DNA from: Chaetoceros tenuissimus
Taxonomy: Eukaryota > Bacillariophyta > Thalassiosirophyceae > Chaetocerotales > Chaetocerotaceae
Assembly: GCA_021927905.1 (NCBI GenBank)
Contig: BLLK01000019.1
Location: 868,001-932,000 of the forward strand
DNA length: 64,000 bases
Direction of reading: 5' to 3'
A program made the translations under genes and the position numbers. This document shows, piece by piece, positions 9,641-18,566 of this stretch. The notes under the pieces are model-generated. The model did no database searches. It worked only from the letters and a program-made list of their open reading frames with translations, and was not told the DNA's origin. Positions within the stretch are counted from its first letter, which is position 1. Every line of letters begins with the position of its first letter.

Positions 9641-10759
9641 ATGTTGCAATTCTGTAAACTTTTCCTCCTTTCCTGTCTCGTATTTTCCTCGGCAGAAGCA
9701 TCTTCAGCTAAAAGTCGAGAACTGGGTTACTCAAGCTACTGGTCATCATCTACAACCTCGCCACCTACAACCTCATATCCTACCGTTGCTCCAACATATT
9801 CGCCAACAAATGGAACGGATGCTCCTACAAAAGCACCTCATGTGCAATATCATGGCAGAGGGTACAATATTTCTGATTATTATCCTGACATGGACGATGA
9901 TCAATTTGACTACAAGATGATGGAACAGCAACTCAGAGCCGAGTTTGAAGGTAAAACCATCGCAGAATATAACTTTGAAGAAATCCTATGGTTCGCCATG
10001 ATGGTAACTATGGCAGCAGTACTAGCTTCCATTCCTATTTTTCTTTTCGTGAAAGCTAGAGAACAAAAAAGATTCAACATGAAGCACATGGATAAATTTC
10101 TTGATGATGATGGTGATATGTCAGTATATAGTGCCTACAGTGCTTCAACTTTTGGTTCTCGCTCGCTATATGATTCTTCCACACATGGATACTCTCATTC
10201 CTCAACGTTCACATATGACGAAGAAGATGCAAGATCCACCAGAAGTTGCGAATCAGAGGAGGACTACAAGTACAAGGCTCCTGCAATTCAAGAAAAAGTT
10301 GAAGAGAAGGTTGCAAGTGTTTCTAAATTGGATGAAGAAGAACAAAGAACTACAGCACTTATAGAAAATCATAATGTTGAAGATCATTCTACCACTACAA
10401 AGAATGTTGTTCAAGATTCGACCGTAGAAGTAAAGTCTACTGAGGAAGATGAAGAAGTTTCTGATATTTTGAGTACTGATAAGAAGGAGAGTGAAATAGG
10501 CGAGGAATCCATGTCTGGAAATGTGGTCCTTTCTTCTGAAGAGGTTGTTGAACACGACGAAACAAGTACTGATAAATGCGCTTCAGCAGTTGTTGTTGAG
10601 ATGGGTGCAGCTGAAGACAATGCCGACAATTTATCAACCATTGGAGAGAATGTAAACGAATCTACTGACAATAAGGTCTGTAGTGAAAATGATATGGCAA
10701 AACCAATGGATTTACATGAGAATAATTGTAGGGAAGATGTGAATGAAGTAGAAAGTTGA
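9641..10759 (+). CDS. Type I membrane protein with PT-repeat and KAPHVQYHGR motif (paralogue 2)
   Basis: A 372-aa tandem paralogue of the gene at 8436. It has a signal peptide (cut near SSAEAS), a Thr/Pro stalk with TSYPTVAPTYSPT, the motif KAPHVQYHGRGYNISDYY, an acidic helix and one membrane span (ILWFAMMVTMAAVLASIPIF). It differs in its cytoplasmic tail, which grows to about 220 residues of Glu/Asp/Ser/Val-rich sequence with a Tyr/Ser patch (SVYSAYSASTFGSRS). The short tail of paralogue 1 against the long tail here suggests divergence in cytoplasmic partners while the outside motif stays fixed. No enzyme domain is recognised. Confidence 0.78.
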   Translation: MLQFCKLFLLSCLVFSSAEASSAKSRELGYSSYWSSSTTSPPTTSYPTVAPTYSPTNGTDAPTKAPHVQYHGRGYNISDYYPDMDDDQFDYKMMEQQLRAEFEGKTIAEYNFEEILWFAMMVTMAAVLASIPIFLFVKAREQKRFNMKHMDKFLDDDGDMSVYSAYSASTFGSRSLYDSSTHGYSHSSTFTYDEEDARSTRSCESEEDYKYKAPAIQEKVEEKVASVSKLDEEEQRTTALIENHNVEDHSTTTKNVVQDSTVEVKSTEEDEEVSDILSTDKKESEIGEESMSGNVVLSSEEVVEHDETSTDKCASAVVVEMGAAEDNADNLSTIGENVNESTDNKVCSENDMAKPMDLHENNCREDVNEVES

Positions 10760-11277
10760 AAACATTTATATTCTAATATTCAATAGACTAGAGGGAAAAA
10801 ATAAAACATGAACAACATATAAACTTTTTGTTCAAAAGTACACTCTATTATTTGTTACTATGATACATATTTTAGTAATTACTAGAGTTGCAGTGGTAGG
10901 GCTGTTACGAAGAGTATGTGCTTGAATCATATTTGTCGATATCCAAAAAAAAAATCAAAAGCATGCTACATGATTTTATATAAAGATAAATCTCAAATAA
11001 AAATACACAAAACACTTTCAATAATAAAATACAAATGAAAATGAAAATGAAAATGAAAATAATAACTCTCGGGAATTGAACGTCGCAACATTGCCCGAAA
11101 AGAGCATAAAATGGCAGGGAAATCTTTCCATGTTTGTTATCCGATTTTATGAACATTCTACAATCTGCGCATATTCATATGTACGATACATGAAAAAACA
11201 AAATGTATCATCACACTGACTACATTTTGCAAAGATGTAATACGAAGTAAAAAGCAGTAAAAGCTAACGAAAAAAAA
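10760..11277. other. Intergenic interval with (ATGAAA)n run
   Basis: Holds a short (ATGAAA)n microsatellite near 11034-11060 and the downstream flank of the minus-strand tRNA, including its oligo-T terminator. No protein gene is supported. Confidence 0.5.
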
Positions 11278-11278
11278 A
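11270..11278 (-). terminator. RNA polymerase III oligo-T terminator of tRNA-Thr
   Basis: A run of A on the plus strand directly after the tRNA 3' end reads as at least eight T on the transcribed strand, the usual pol III stop. Confidence 0.85.
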
Positions 11279-11351
11279 GCCCAAGGGCAGAGTCGAACTA
11301 CCGACCTCATCATTACTAATGATGTGCTCTAACCAACTGAGCTACTTGGGC
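11278..11351 (-). tRNA. tRNA-Thr (anticodon AGT)
   Basis: Read on the minus strand the sequence folds as a complete cloverleaf. The acceptor stem GCCCAAG pairs with CTTGGGC without mismatch, the D arm is GCTC-loop-GAGC, the anticodon stem CATCA pairs with TGATG around loop TTAGTAA, and the T arm GGTAG/CTGCC encloses TTCGACT. The anticodon is AGT, reading ACU/ACC/ACA after wobble modification, so threonine. Box A (TAGCTCAGTTGG) and box B (GGTAGTTCGACTC) are intact. No intron and no encoded CCA, as in eukaryotic nuclear tRNA genes. Confidence 0.95.
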
Positions 11352-11870
11352 GCATGCCAATGCGGTAAAATTTTGCGTGCTTATACAATATCTAGTAGTC
11401 AAAAGGTTTACAAGTACTTCATCAAAATTAAGAATCAGGTATGATGTATGATAAAAACATGAAAGTTTTGAATGGATGAATTGGTTCCATAACTATTGTA
11501 TCACGATTTATAATGTTAAAAAATATGAAATTACTTCTCAAATAAAGAAAAGGATAGATTCAAATTGTTGATGATGTATTGATTTTCGATTCTTGCACTT
11601 TATTTTTTACTTTCGAGGAGAGGTATCATGAAAACCTTAGTTACAAGAATCTCGGGGTAATGTTACAGCTTGAAATACTTTTTCATATTAATTAATGTGG
11701 TAAACAAGGCTGGTGAATGCATTAACGATGTTGGTTCTAGCAGATATATCACAAGCTAATAGGTATCCTGCAACATCATACTACAAAAATGTAGCTTGTA
11801 CTGTTGTCCTAGCGCTTATGAATTTCTCCTAGAGATCGCATCGTTTGAGCTACTTTGAAGGAAGGGATGG
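11352..11870. other. Intergenic interval
   Basis: Upstream flank of the tRNA and downstream flank of the TPR-like gene. AT-rich, with no feature I can support. Confidence 0.5.
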
Positions 11871-13163
11871 TCACGCCGGTAAAGTAAGTAATCTTCTTCC
11901 AAGACAACCTTCGCTATAATAGAGAGCCTTTTCCAAGTCTCCAAAGATTAGGTAAACTCTACCTATGTTACTCATTACTGTTGCAGTATGAGCAGTAATG
12001 GACGTACTTCCAATATCTTCACCTGATTCTAGATCTTCAAACATAGCAAGTGCCGATTCAAGGTATTTTAGGCATACATCTCCCTCGTTGTGTATTTGGG
12101 TCTTGGATGAACCTTCAAGTGAGGAGTTGAATAATTTCGTGTTCAAAATAACCGTACCAATGCAATGTAAACATGAAGCTGTGACATATTTAATAAAGAA
12201 AAGAGTTTCTTCAATGGTTTGTTTTGAAGATGAAGACCCCTTTGTTGTATAGGTATGAATTAAGTGTAGCTTGTTCAAACATGCATAACATTGATGGTAG
12301 AAGTTGATGCTCTCGTCAATGTTATTGAGATACCATTCTATATGACCTCGGTTGAGCAACGTTATGGACGTTAGTAATGCTATCGTCGTGAAAACTTGTT
12401 TTCTAATTCCAAAGTTTGGAATAAAGTCAATGGTGTTGTAATCTATGTCGAGGAAAAGAGCGAGGGCTTGATTGAAATGAGTTCTAGCAGAGAAGTAATT
12501 GCAATTCCAAACGTCGTGTGCACCATTATTGAACAGTAATGATGCTGCGCAGATCTTGCTTGAATATTCTTCAGTAATCTTATTTATAACAGAGATAGAC
12601 CCAGCATTTTGTTCTGCCTCATCAAGCTCAAGTAAAGAGAGAACAATAGGACTTGTAGAGAATGTAGATGTACCCTGCTCCTCGAAAGCACTTTTTGTAT
12701 TACGCCCAAAGGAACTACTTGAATCAGACATTATGCTCTTTGTCATGTTCAAGATAGGAATATGGTTGTTCCAATCGAGCTGCCGCGTTTGTTGAGGACA
12801 TGTGCTCTCTTTTACGTCCTTCTCGTCTTCCATTGGAATAAAGTGTACAGTGTCGTTTCTCTGGTGTATTCTTCTTCGTGGTTCGTTGTGGTGGTGCTCA
12901 TCCAAGACTAGTTGTTCATGTTGCAAGTCGGGATTTACCTTCTTGTTGAATGATCCCAATGTCTTCATGTTTCTCCTAACCACGCTTTTGGGACCATTTA
13001 ATGAGGATGAAGAACTACAAATAGAAGGGACTTGAAATAGGAGATTCTGCGTTCCTTGCTGCTGGTTGTGTAGTTCTTGTTGTGGTCGAGGAATGGTCGA
13101 TAAGAATTGACCATTATATGATGCTGCAAAATTATTGCTCTGATCAACAGAACTTTTCATCAT
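11871..13163 (-). CDS. TPR-like repeat protein, function unknown
   Basis: A 430-codon single exon from the ATG at 13163; a longer frame upstream to 13373 lacks a good start and reads unlike protein. The first 200 residues are Ser/Asn/Gln-rich and probably disordered. The second half is helical with TPR-type spacing: a helix pair around YFSARTHFNQALALFLDID, another around HIEWYLNNIDESINFYHQCY, then CLKYLESALAMFEDLE, and finally SNIGRVYLIFGDLEKALYYS, the clearest TPR unit (G-Y-x-A-x-Y pattern). Diatom genomes contain many such TPR/kinesin-light-chain-like proteins. The likely role is a protein-interaction scaffold; partners are unknown. Confidence 0.65.
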   Translation of the reverse strand: MMKSSVDQSNNFAASYNGQFLSTIPRPQQELHNQQQGTQNLLFQVPSICSSSSSLNGPKSVVRRNMKTLGSFNKKVNPDLQHEQLVLDEHHHNEPRRRIHQRNDTVHFIPMEDEKDVKESTCPQQTRQLDWNNHIPILNMTKSIMSDSSSSFGRNTKSAFEEQGTSTFSTSPIVLSLLELDEAEQNAGSISVINKITEEYSSKICAASLLFNNGAHDVWNCNYFSARTHFNQALALFLDIDYNTIDFIPNFGIRKQVFTTIALLTSITLLNRGHIEWYLNNIDESINFYHQCYACLNKLHLIHTYTTKGSSSSKQTIEETLFFIKYVTASCLHCIGTVILNTKLFNSSLEGSSKTQIHNEGDVCLKYLESALAMFEDLESGEDIGSTSITAHTATVMSNIGRVYLIFGDLEKALYYSEGCLGRRLLTLPA

Positions 13164-13373
13164 GGTGTATGTTAATAGGGTATTAGTACTTATAAGAATT
13201 TTTGTGGTGTTGGTAATAATTAAAATTGTGAATGGTTCTTTGTTGTCTTGCTGGAAACCTTGTACATTACGATTGAAAAGGAAAGTGCTGCTTCCCATTT
13301 CCCCTATTGCCCTTGGCGGAAATAATTGACAAGTCAGACCCGTTCTGTCATAACCCGTTTCGTAGCCATTCAA

Positions 13374-13855
13374 AAAAACTGGGACGATATCGGTGACCCT
13401 ATTTTTTAAAACTGGCCCAGTTTTTTCGCGGACAATTATTGATTTCCGGTTTTTCTAAATTGGCCTGATAATTCTCCGTGATGCCCTTCTTCAATACATG
13501 TGTAATGTGTATGCACTGCACAACGATAATCAACAAAATACTACCACACGCACCTTCCGTATTCATAACTATAGCAATACAAAACATAGGATGCAATACA
13601 AAACACTTCATTTCTATCATTACAATAGCGCATGAAGTCTACACTCGATTTGAAGGTAGTATTCGCTCAAAAGCCTAATGAACTCAAGAACTCGTCGTGG
13701 TGTTTGATGATAGAGCAGAACAACACGAAAACTCTGGCAGATACACGACTGGTGGATGACCGAGAACAGAAAACTGGTGTAAAAACTGGCTTACAAAACT
13801 GGCGACCTTTCTGTCAATAATGGGCCTCCCTAGAAAAAACTGGCGAAAAAACTGG
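13374..13855. repeat. Dispersed AAAACTGGC repeat units
   Basis: At least six copies of AAAACTGG followed by C, T or G lie in two clusters (13374-13430 and 13759-13851), in both orientations in the first cluster. The function is unknown. They could be remains of a small inverted-repeat element. Confidence 0.45.
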
Positions 13856-13924
13856 TCCTTGACAGACGGGAACCAAAACGATGATTATGAATGACGCAGA
13901 AAAGAAAAGGGAAACAATCATACA

Positions 13925-13932
13925 TGACGTCA
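13925..13932. promoter_or_regulatory. TGACGTCA (CRE-like) palindrome
   Basis: A perfect TGACGTCA lies about 250 bp upstream of the lumen-targeted NTF2-like gene. TGACGT/ACGTCA elements act as CO2/cAMP-responsive sites bound by bZIP factors at diatom carbonic anhydrase promoters; a similar role here is inference. Confidence 0.4.
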
Positions 13933-13935
13933 ATA

Positions 13936-14013
13936 AATTATGAGAAGCAAGGAAAAATGTTAAAGAGTAATGTAGTAATGTCAACCAATTATGAGAAGCA
14001 AGGAAAAATGTTA
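13936..14013. repeat. 27-bp direct repeat, two copies
   Basis: Two identical 27-bp copies beginning AATTATGAGAAGCAAGG lie at 13936-13962 and 13987-14013, a period of 51 bp. They sit 170-250 bp before the ATG of the following gene, so they could be promoter elements or a simple local duplication. Confidence 0.7.
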
Positions 14014-14183
14014 TCAAGCAAGATCATGTCTTAAGGGAAATCGATGATGGTAAACTTCAAAGTAAGTACGTACAAGCTTGTCTTGTTTAACCCAACACCC
14101 AGCACTTTTCGTAGATAGTTGATAGTTGAACATTGTTGCTGATTGTAGACTAGATGCAAAACGTAGATTGAAGTTCAAGTAAA

Positions 14184-14879
14184 ATGGCAGCTAGGTTTTT
14201 CAATTTCACTGTGGGTTTGTTTGTTACAATTTTATTACTTCAACTTCATGCTATAGTTGCATTTTCTTCCTCTTATTCGAGGCGTCCTTTTCTTCAGACA
14301 AAAGCAAGTTCACTTCCATTGTCCATGCTTAGAGATGAAGATAGTCAAAATAACATAAACAGAAGACAGACATTTCAAAAAATAGCGGTCTCCATCATCA
14401 ACTCGGCATGTGTATATCCATCTATTGCATCTGCAACACCGGAAAATGAAAACGGTGTCACGGCAAAATCAGATACTATTGCATTTGCAAATAGATTTGT
14501 CAAAGATGCAGCATCTGATACCGATCCTCTAGCATCAATACCATGGAATATATCAAAGAATCGAGAGCTCAACATGTATCAATTGGCCGATGCTATCAAT
14601 GACGGATTGATTGAGAATGAATGGTTTGTGACGGGAAAAGGTCGGCCAGAGTTCTTCAGTGAGAAGTTTGTATTTTCTGATCCTCAGGTTACACTTGAGG
14701 GATTTGAAAATTATTGTAGAGGTGTTCGGAGATTATTTGATCAAGAGACGGCTAGATGTGAATTAGTCTGCTGTGCCGTTACTGGGGAGAATCAGATCAC
14801 AGTCCTTTGGAGAAACTCAGGCATAGTCAACATTGGTCCTTTTAATGGTTATGGAAGAAGAACAAGAAAGATTGTGTAG
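14184..14879 (+). CDS. Plastid/thylakoid-lumen-targeted NTF2-like (DUF2358-like) protein, C terminus altered
   Basis: A 231-aa protein. Residues 1-27 are a signal peptide ending VAF-SSS, with Phe after the cut as in diatom plastid presequences. A second signal-like segment follows, NRRQTFQKIAVSIINSACV to ASA, which resembles a twin-Arg thylakoid-lumen signal. The mature part reads LADAINDGLIENEWFVTGKG, FFSEKFVFSDPQVTLEGFENY and ITVLWRNSGIVNIGPF, matching the curved-sheet pattern of DUF2358-type NTF2-like proteins. The family normally continues well past this point; here the frame ends 13 residues later in an Arg-rich tail. A broken SET-domain gene overlaps the end in another frame, so the C terminus was probably replaced. 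Confidence 0.6.
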   Translation: MAARFFNFTVGLFVTILLLQLHAIVAFSSSYSRRPFLQTKASSLPLSMLRDEDSQNNINRRQTFQKIAVSIINSACVYPSIASATPENENGVTAKSDTIAFANRFVKDAASDTDPLASIPWNISKNRELNMYQLADAINDGLIENEWFVTGKGRPEFFSEKFVFSDPQVTLEGFENYCRGVRRLFDQETARCELVCCAVTGENQITVLWRNSGIVNIGPFNGYGRRTRKIV

Positions 14880-15387
14880 AATAAGAGAGTAAGAAAAAGA
14901 AGAGCGTTTACGTATGGAGGTTATGGAACATGAAAGACTTGCAACAGAGGAGTAGGAAGAAATGGGGAGACTGCAAGAGCAAGAATGGCTTGAGGTTGAA
15001 CAACAAGAGAAACTGTGTATAGCTGTGGAAAATGAATTAACTAGACTGGAACAAGAAAGAATCCAATTGGAAGCACAAGCGGAAGCATTGGAATTATGTG
15101 TACAGTTTATTGGAACAAAACTGCTTGCAACTCGCGATATTAAAAAAGGAGAAGAACTGTTTGCATGTTACGGTTTATCCGAAGAAAAAGTGAAAGAATT
15201 GAGAAAGAACTATGTAAAGTCGAATTGGAGAGTGGTTGAATCACTGGTTGGAGATGGATATCGTCCATCTATCGACGAATTGAAAGAGATTTGTGAGCTT
15301 TTTGGGATAGAGAAGGAGGTTTATGCGGATAAAAGAAAGAAGGCAATTTGGATGGAGATCAAGAAGAAGCTTGATGGTATTGAGTAA
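14851..15387 (+). pseudogene. SET-domain protein remnant with coiled coil
   Basis: From 14851 one frame encodes a Glu/Arg/Leu-rich coiled coil (MEEEQERLCRIRE, then EKEERLRMEVMEHERLATEE, then EEMGRLQEQEWLEVEQQEK) with in-frame TAA at 14890 and TAG at 14953 between the blocks. The heptad character continues across both stops, which points to a decayed gene. Further on, GTKLLATRDIKKGEELFACYG is the C-terminal half of a SET lysine-methyltransferase domain. The catalytic NHxCxPN half is missing. A shortened product from the ATG at 14962 (141 aa) cannot be excluded but would lack the active site. Confidence 0.65.
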
Positions 15388-15398
15388 ACTAATATGAA

Positions 15399-17888
15399 TT
15401 ACCTTACACGATTTGCTACTTTGCGTTGACTCAATTCAAAAACAACATCTTCAATGTTGAACTCTACTTCCTCAAAGGATCTTCCAACAATCCATTTTGG
15501 GTCTTTTCTAGGCGGAATTGTGTCTTTTGTTGACATATCCTCCTTTTCATGAATTCTTCTTCTAATGGCCTTCTCATACTTTTTTCTATTTGCACTTGTA
15601 CATTCTTCTCCATTCTCCTCTACCAAGAAGCTTGCTGCCTTTGCAACATATGGAAACGATTTCATTTCCCCAATCTTTGTCAGCTTTCCCTCTCCAGTTA
15701 CCCAAGACAGTTCCACTTCTTGCACCACAACTGTTTCATATTTTATATGTTTACAGAGCCTAGGAAAATCTTCGTTTGATTCAACAGTTCGTACAAAGAA
15801 TGTTTCATCTCCACGCTTAATTACCCCACGATATGAATCTAACCTGGCCAAATGCTTTTGGACATTGCTAGGAGTTGTTCCCAAAAACTTAGCTAAAGCT
15901 GTAATTGAAGAATACAATACAAATGTCGCACCATCTTGATGCGTTTCATCGTCCTTCAATTGAATGCACTCACAAGGAATCATTGTAAAGTCTGCAAAAC
16001 TAAAGTAGTCACGAACTCGATGGTAATCACGCTCTACAGCTGCTTCATCCTTCCAATCTTCTCCTTTCAGAAAGAGAATGCTCTTGACATACACTCTGAC
16101 AAAATGATCAATTGCGTCTGCTCGTGGAAAGTAGAAAAATGCAGCCGTATGCATACAAGATTCAAAATGGACTCGAGCATGCTGTAGAAGGTCACCAAAG
16201 AATGCTAAAACGTAATACTTGACATGGTTTCCGTATCCAATCATGAGGAGTTCAAATTTAAATTCCTCTGCAAGAAGCCAATAGAACATAGGAATAGCAG
16301 CACGGTAAGCCAGCATAACTTTCTTCCAATCAGCTTTTGATCCTTTCCAATCCATCGGTGTGCCTGGTATTGTGTCACAAGTCGCTTCCTTTCTCATTTT
16401 GTCACCGCCCTTTTCATCGTAGGTCCTGGTATCATGTCTACCAGGAACCATTTCAGTCTTGGCCGTGTTGAAAAGAGGACAGTGCTCGATACATTGTTGA
16501 CAAACACCGGCCACTAAAAAGACAGCAAAAAAACATTGGTAATGGAGCCAAAACGTGGGACTGGAAAACATGAGACCTGCAAGAACAATTTTCATACAGA
16601 AACCTGAAAAGCTAGAAGAGGAGATTGGAACATAATGCCATATTGAGACTAGCAGTCTACCAGGTTTCTCGAGATCAATAATACCAGATCGAAAATAGGA
16701 TAAAAATCCCTGCTTCACTGGTGGATACATTACTGCGGCTTCCTGAAGATCATCCCAAATTGACCCAACAATGTCTCGGTGATTTTCTACTCCCCTTTTG
16801 AAGACTTCCTCGACAATGTTCCAAGCTTCTTCTGCTAGTCGTTCTTGGTATTGTTGGTATCTCTTTGGAATCTCAGCAATTCCACTAGCAATTTCACAAA
16901 CAGTAGTAGTAAACTTTTCAAGAATGCGATTGGCACGACCTTTGACAGTATCCCAAAACCTTGGCGATGATGGAGGTGATGAAGCATTTGTAGTAGGGGA
17001 TGGACTAGAAGGCGCAGGTGGTGATGGAGATGATGGAGGTGGTGAGGCATTTGTAGTAGCTGAAAAGTCTGGAAATAACTCTTCTGCATCAGGGAATGTC
17101 TCCTGTACGGTTTCTTTTTCGAAAACATCCTCAACTATTGGTTGTTGAGCTGGTGAAGCTGTTGGTGGAGAAGGCACTGGTCCGGAAAGACTAGAAGGCG
17201 CAGATGGTGATGAAGATGAAGAAGGTAGTGAGTCGTAATGTGTAAGTATCAATGTATACTTCAAAAATAAGAAAAGATGAAAGAGAACTTACAAGCCAGC
17301 TCCGTCATCGGATGGTTGCTCTAGAGTCCCAGCTTCATCATCGGATGGTTGCTCTAAAGCATCCCAAAATGGATCTTCTAATGGTTTCTCTGAAGCATCT
17401 AAATATGATAACTCTTCCAAATCTTTGCAGCTTTCTTTGGTATGTGAAAGAGGCGCAGATGGTCCCAAAAGTGAAGGCGCAGGTGGTCCAGAAGGTGAAG
17501 GTCCCAAAGGTGAAGGCGCAGGTGGTCCAGAAGGAATCTTTGTCAGTAAAACACTAGCATTCCTCTTTCCTTTGATTCGACCTAGAGGGTCTGTTGCTTC
17601 AATCCCATGAAAATTGTTTCTATGGAACTTGATATCTATAAGCTTCTTTGCATCGTTCAAAATACTGTCATCTGAGAGAAATAGTCTGTAGGTTTCGTCT
17701 TCACTCGACAGGAATGCATTGATTTTTCCTGCGTATGGTTCATATCGAGGGAAGGATTCATCCCGGACCCATGATATCTCCTGCTGGTCTGACTTAGCTT
17801 TCTTAGAAGAAGAGCTAGCACCTGTTGAAGAATCAACATTTCTCTTCTTCTGAGCTGGCCTTTTTCGAAAAAGGGGATACACCTTCAT
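15399..17888 (-). CDS. Large orphan protein with Pro/Ser linker, hydrophobic segment and HTH-like repeat
   Basis: Two exons, 17888-17293 and 17190-15399, joined by a 102-nt GT-AG intron that keeps frame (795 aa). The N-terminal part is basic (KKRNVDSSTG, SSSSKKAK), followed by ALEQPSDDEAGT/LEQPSDDGAG duplicates and long Pro/Ser/Ala stretches. Residues about 260-430 hold helices (FWDTVKGRANRILEKF) and a hydrophobic stretch around FCMKIVLAGLMFSSPTFW with a Cys-rich end (CQQCIEHCPLF). The C-terminal part has YSSITALAKFLGTTPSNVQK, which resembles a NUMOD1/helix-turn-helix unit, and a weaker second unit before AIRRRIHEKE. I do not recognise the family. It is convergent with the SET pseudogene, stops 11 bp apart. 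Confidence 0.65.
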
Positions 17889-18200
17889 TTTGCTGCTTCA
17901 AATGTTTGGTTGTTTCTATTGCAATGAATACTGTTAGTGAAACGAAATCAAGTATTCAAATTGAAATCTAACGAAAAGGACTTACTTTAGAAGCGATTGA
18001 TGGCCTTGAATAATTCAATGGAATTGAATTGAATTGATTTGATTTGAATCGATTCAATGCGTAGAAGTAGTGATTCAACTTTTGCAGTTTGCAATTTATG
18101 AGCAGAGTGAGTGCAGTCAAAAAGTGAGCTTGAGCAAAGAAAGTAAAAATTCAAATTTGAATTTAAAAAAAATTCTTGTAGCATACAACAGGGTCAGACA
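17889..18200. other. Divergent interval with (GAATT/GATTT)n run
   Basis: An irregular GAATTGAATTGATTTGATTT tract lies at about 18013-18058. On the minus strand a GTAAGT donor-like site near 17986 could start a 5'-UTR intron of the orphan gene. No other gene is seen. Confidence 0.4.
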
Positions 18201-18434
18201 ATGAGCACCGCTGAACAGGTGACTTACCACAAACCATATCTTGTCACAACTGTATTTACGACGGATCCTAATGATGGAAACTTGATCATATCACAAACAG
18301 ACGAATTTGAGACTGATACATTGGGACTCTTGCTATACCAAGTGCCTTTGCTGAGACCTTTGGCTGGACCTCCTGCCGATAGTGTAGATATACTCAAGCA
18401 GAAGTGTGACTTTAATAAATGCAAAATTTTGTAG
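18201..18434 (+). CDS. Possible 77-aa protein ending in a CaaX-like box
   Basis: A short open frame with good coding character: MSTAEQVTYHKPYLVTTVFT, then an acidic middle, then PLLRPLAGPPADSVDILKQ and the end CDFNKCKIL. The last four residues, CKIL, fit a prenylation (CaaL, geranylgeranyl-type) box. No family is recognised and the frame could be a gene fragment. Confidence 0.3.
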   Translation: MSTAEQVTYHKPYLVTTVFTTDPNDGNLIISQTDEFETDTLGLLLYQVPLLRPLAGPPADSVDILKQKCDFNKCKIL

Positions 18435-18566
18435 GAAAGGCTTTGGGAATAGAGAATAGACTGATACTACTTTTATGCTGACATATAAAATAGATTCGCC
18501 ACCGTTCTTTTTACTGGGTATTAGAATTGTGAAAACTTGTATTTTAAGAAGAATGATTTCCTTTTA

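Larger units (their letters stand above)
13164..14183. other. Intergenic interval with AAAACTGGC repeats and a direct repeat
   Basis: No gene supported. The unit AAAACTGG(C) recurs at about 13374-13430 (including the palindrome AAAACTGGCCCAGTTTT with an odd centre) and at 13759-13851. A separate 27-bp direct repeat lies at 13936-13962 and 13987-14013, next to a TGACGTCA palindrome. Confidence 0.5.

Noticed and set aside
13164-13373. Extended N terminus of the TPR-like protein
   Set aside because: The first plausible ATG in good context is at 13163, and the upstream residues look like translated 5' UTR.
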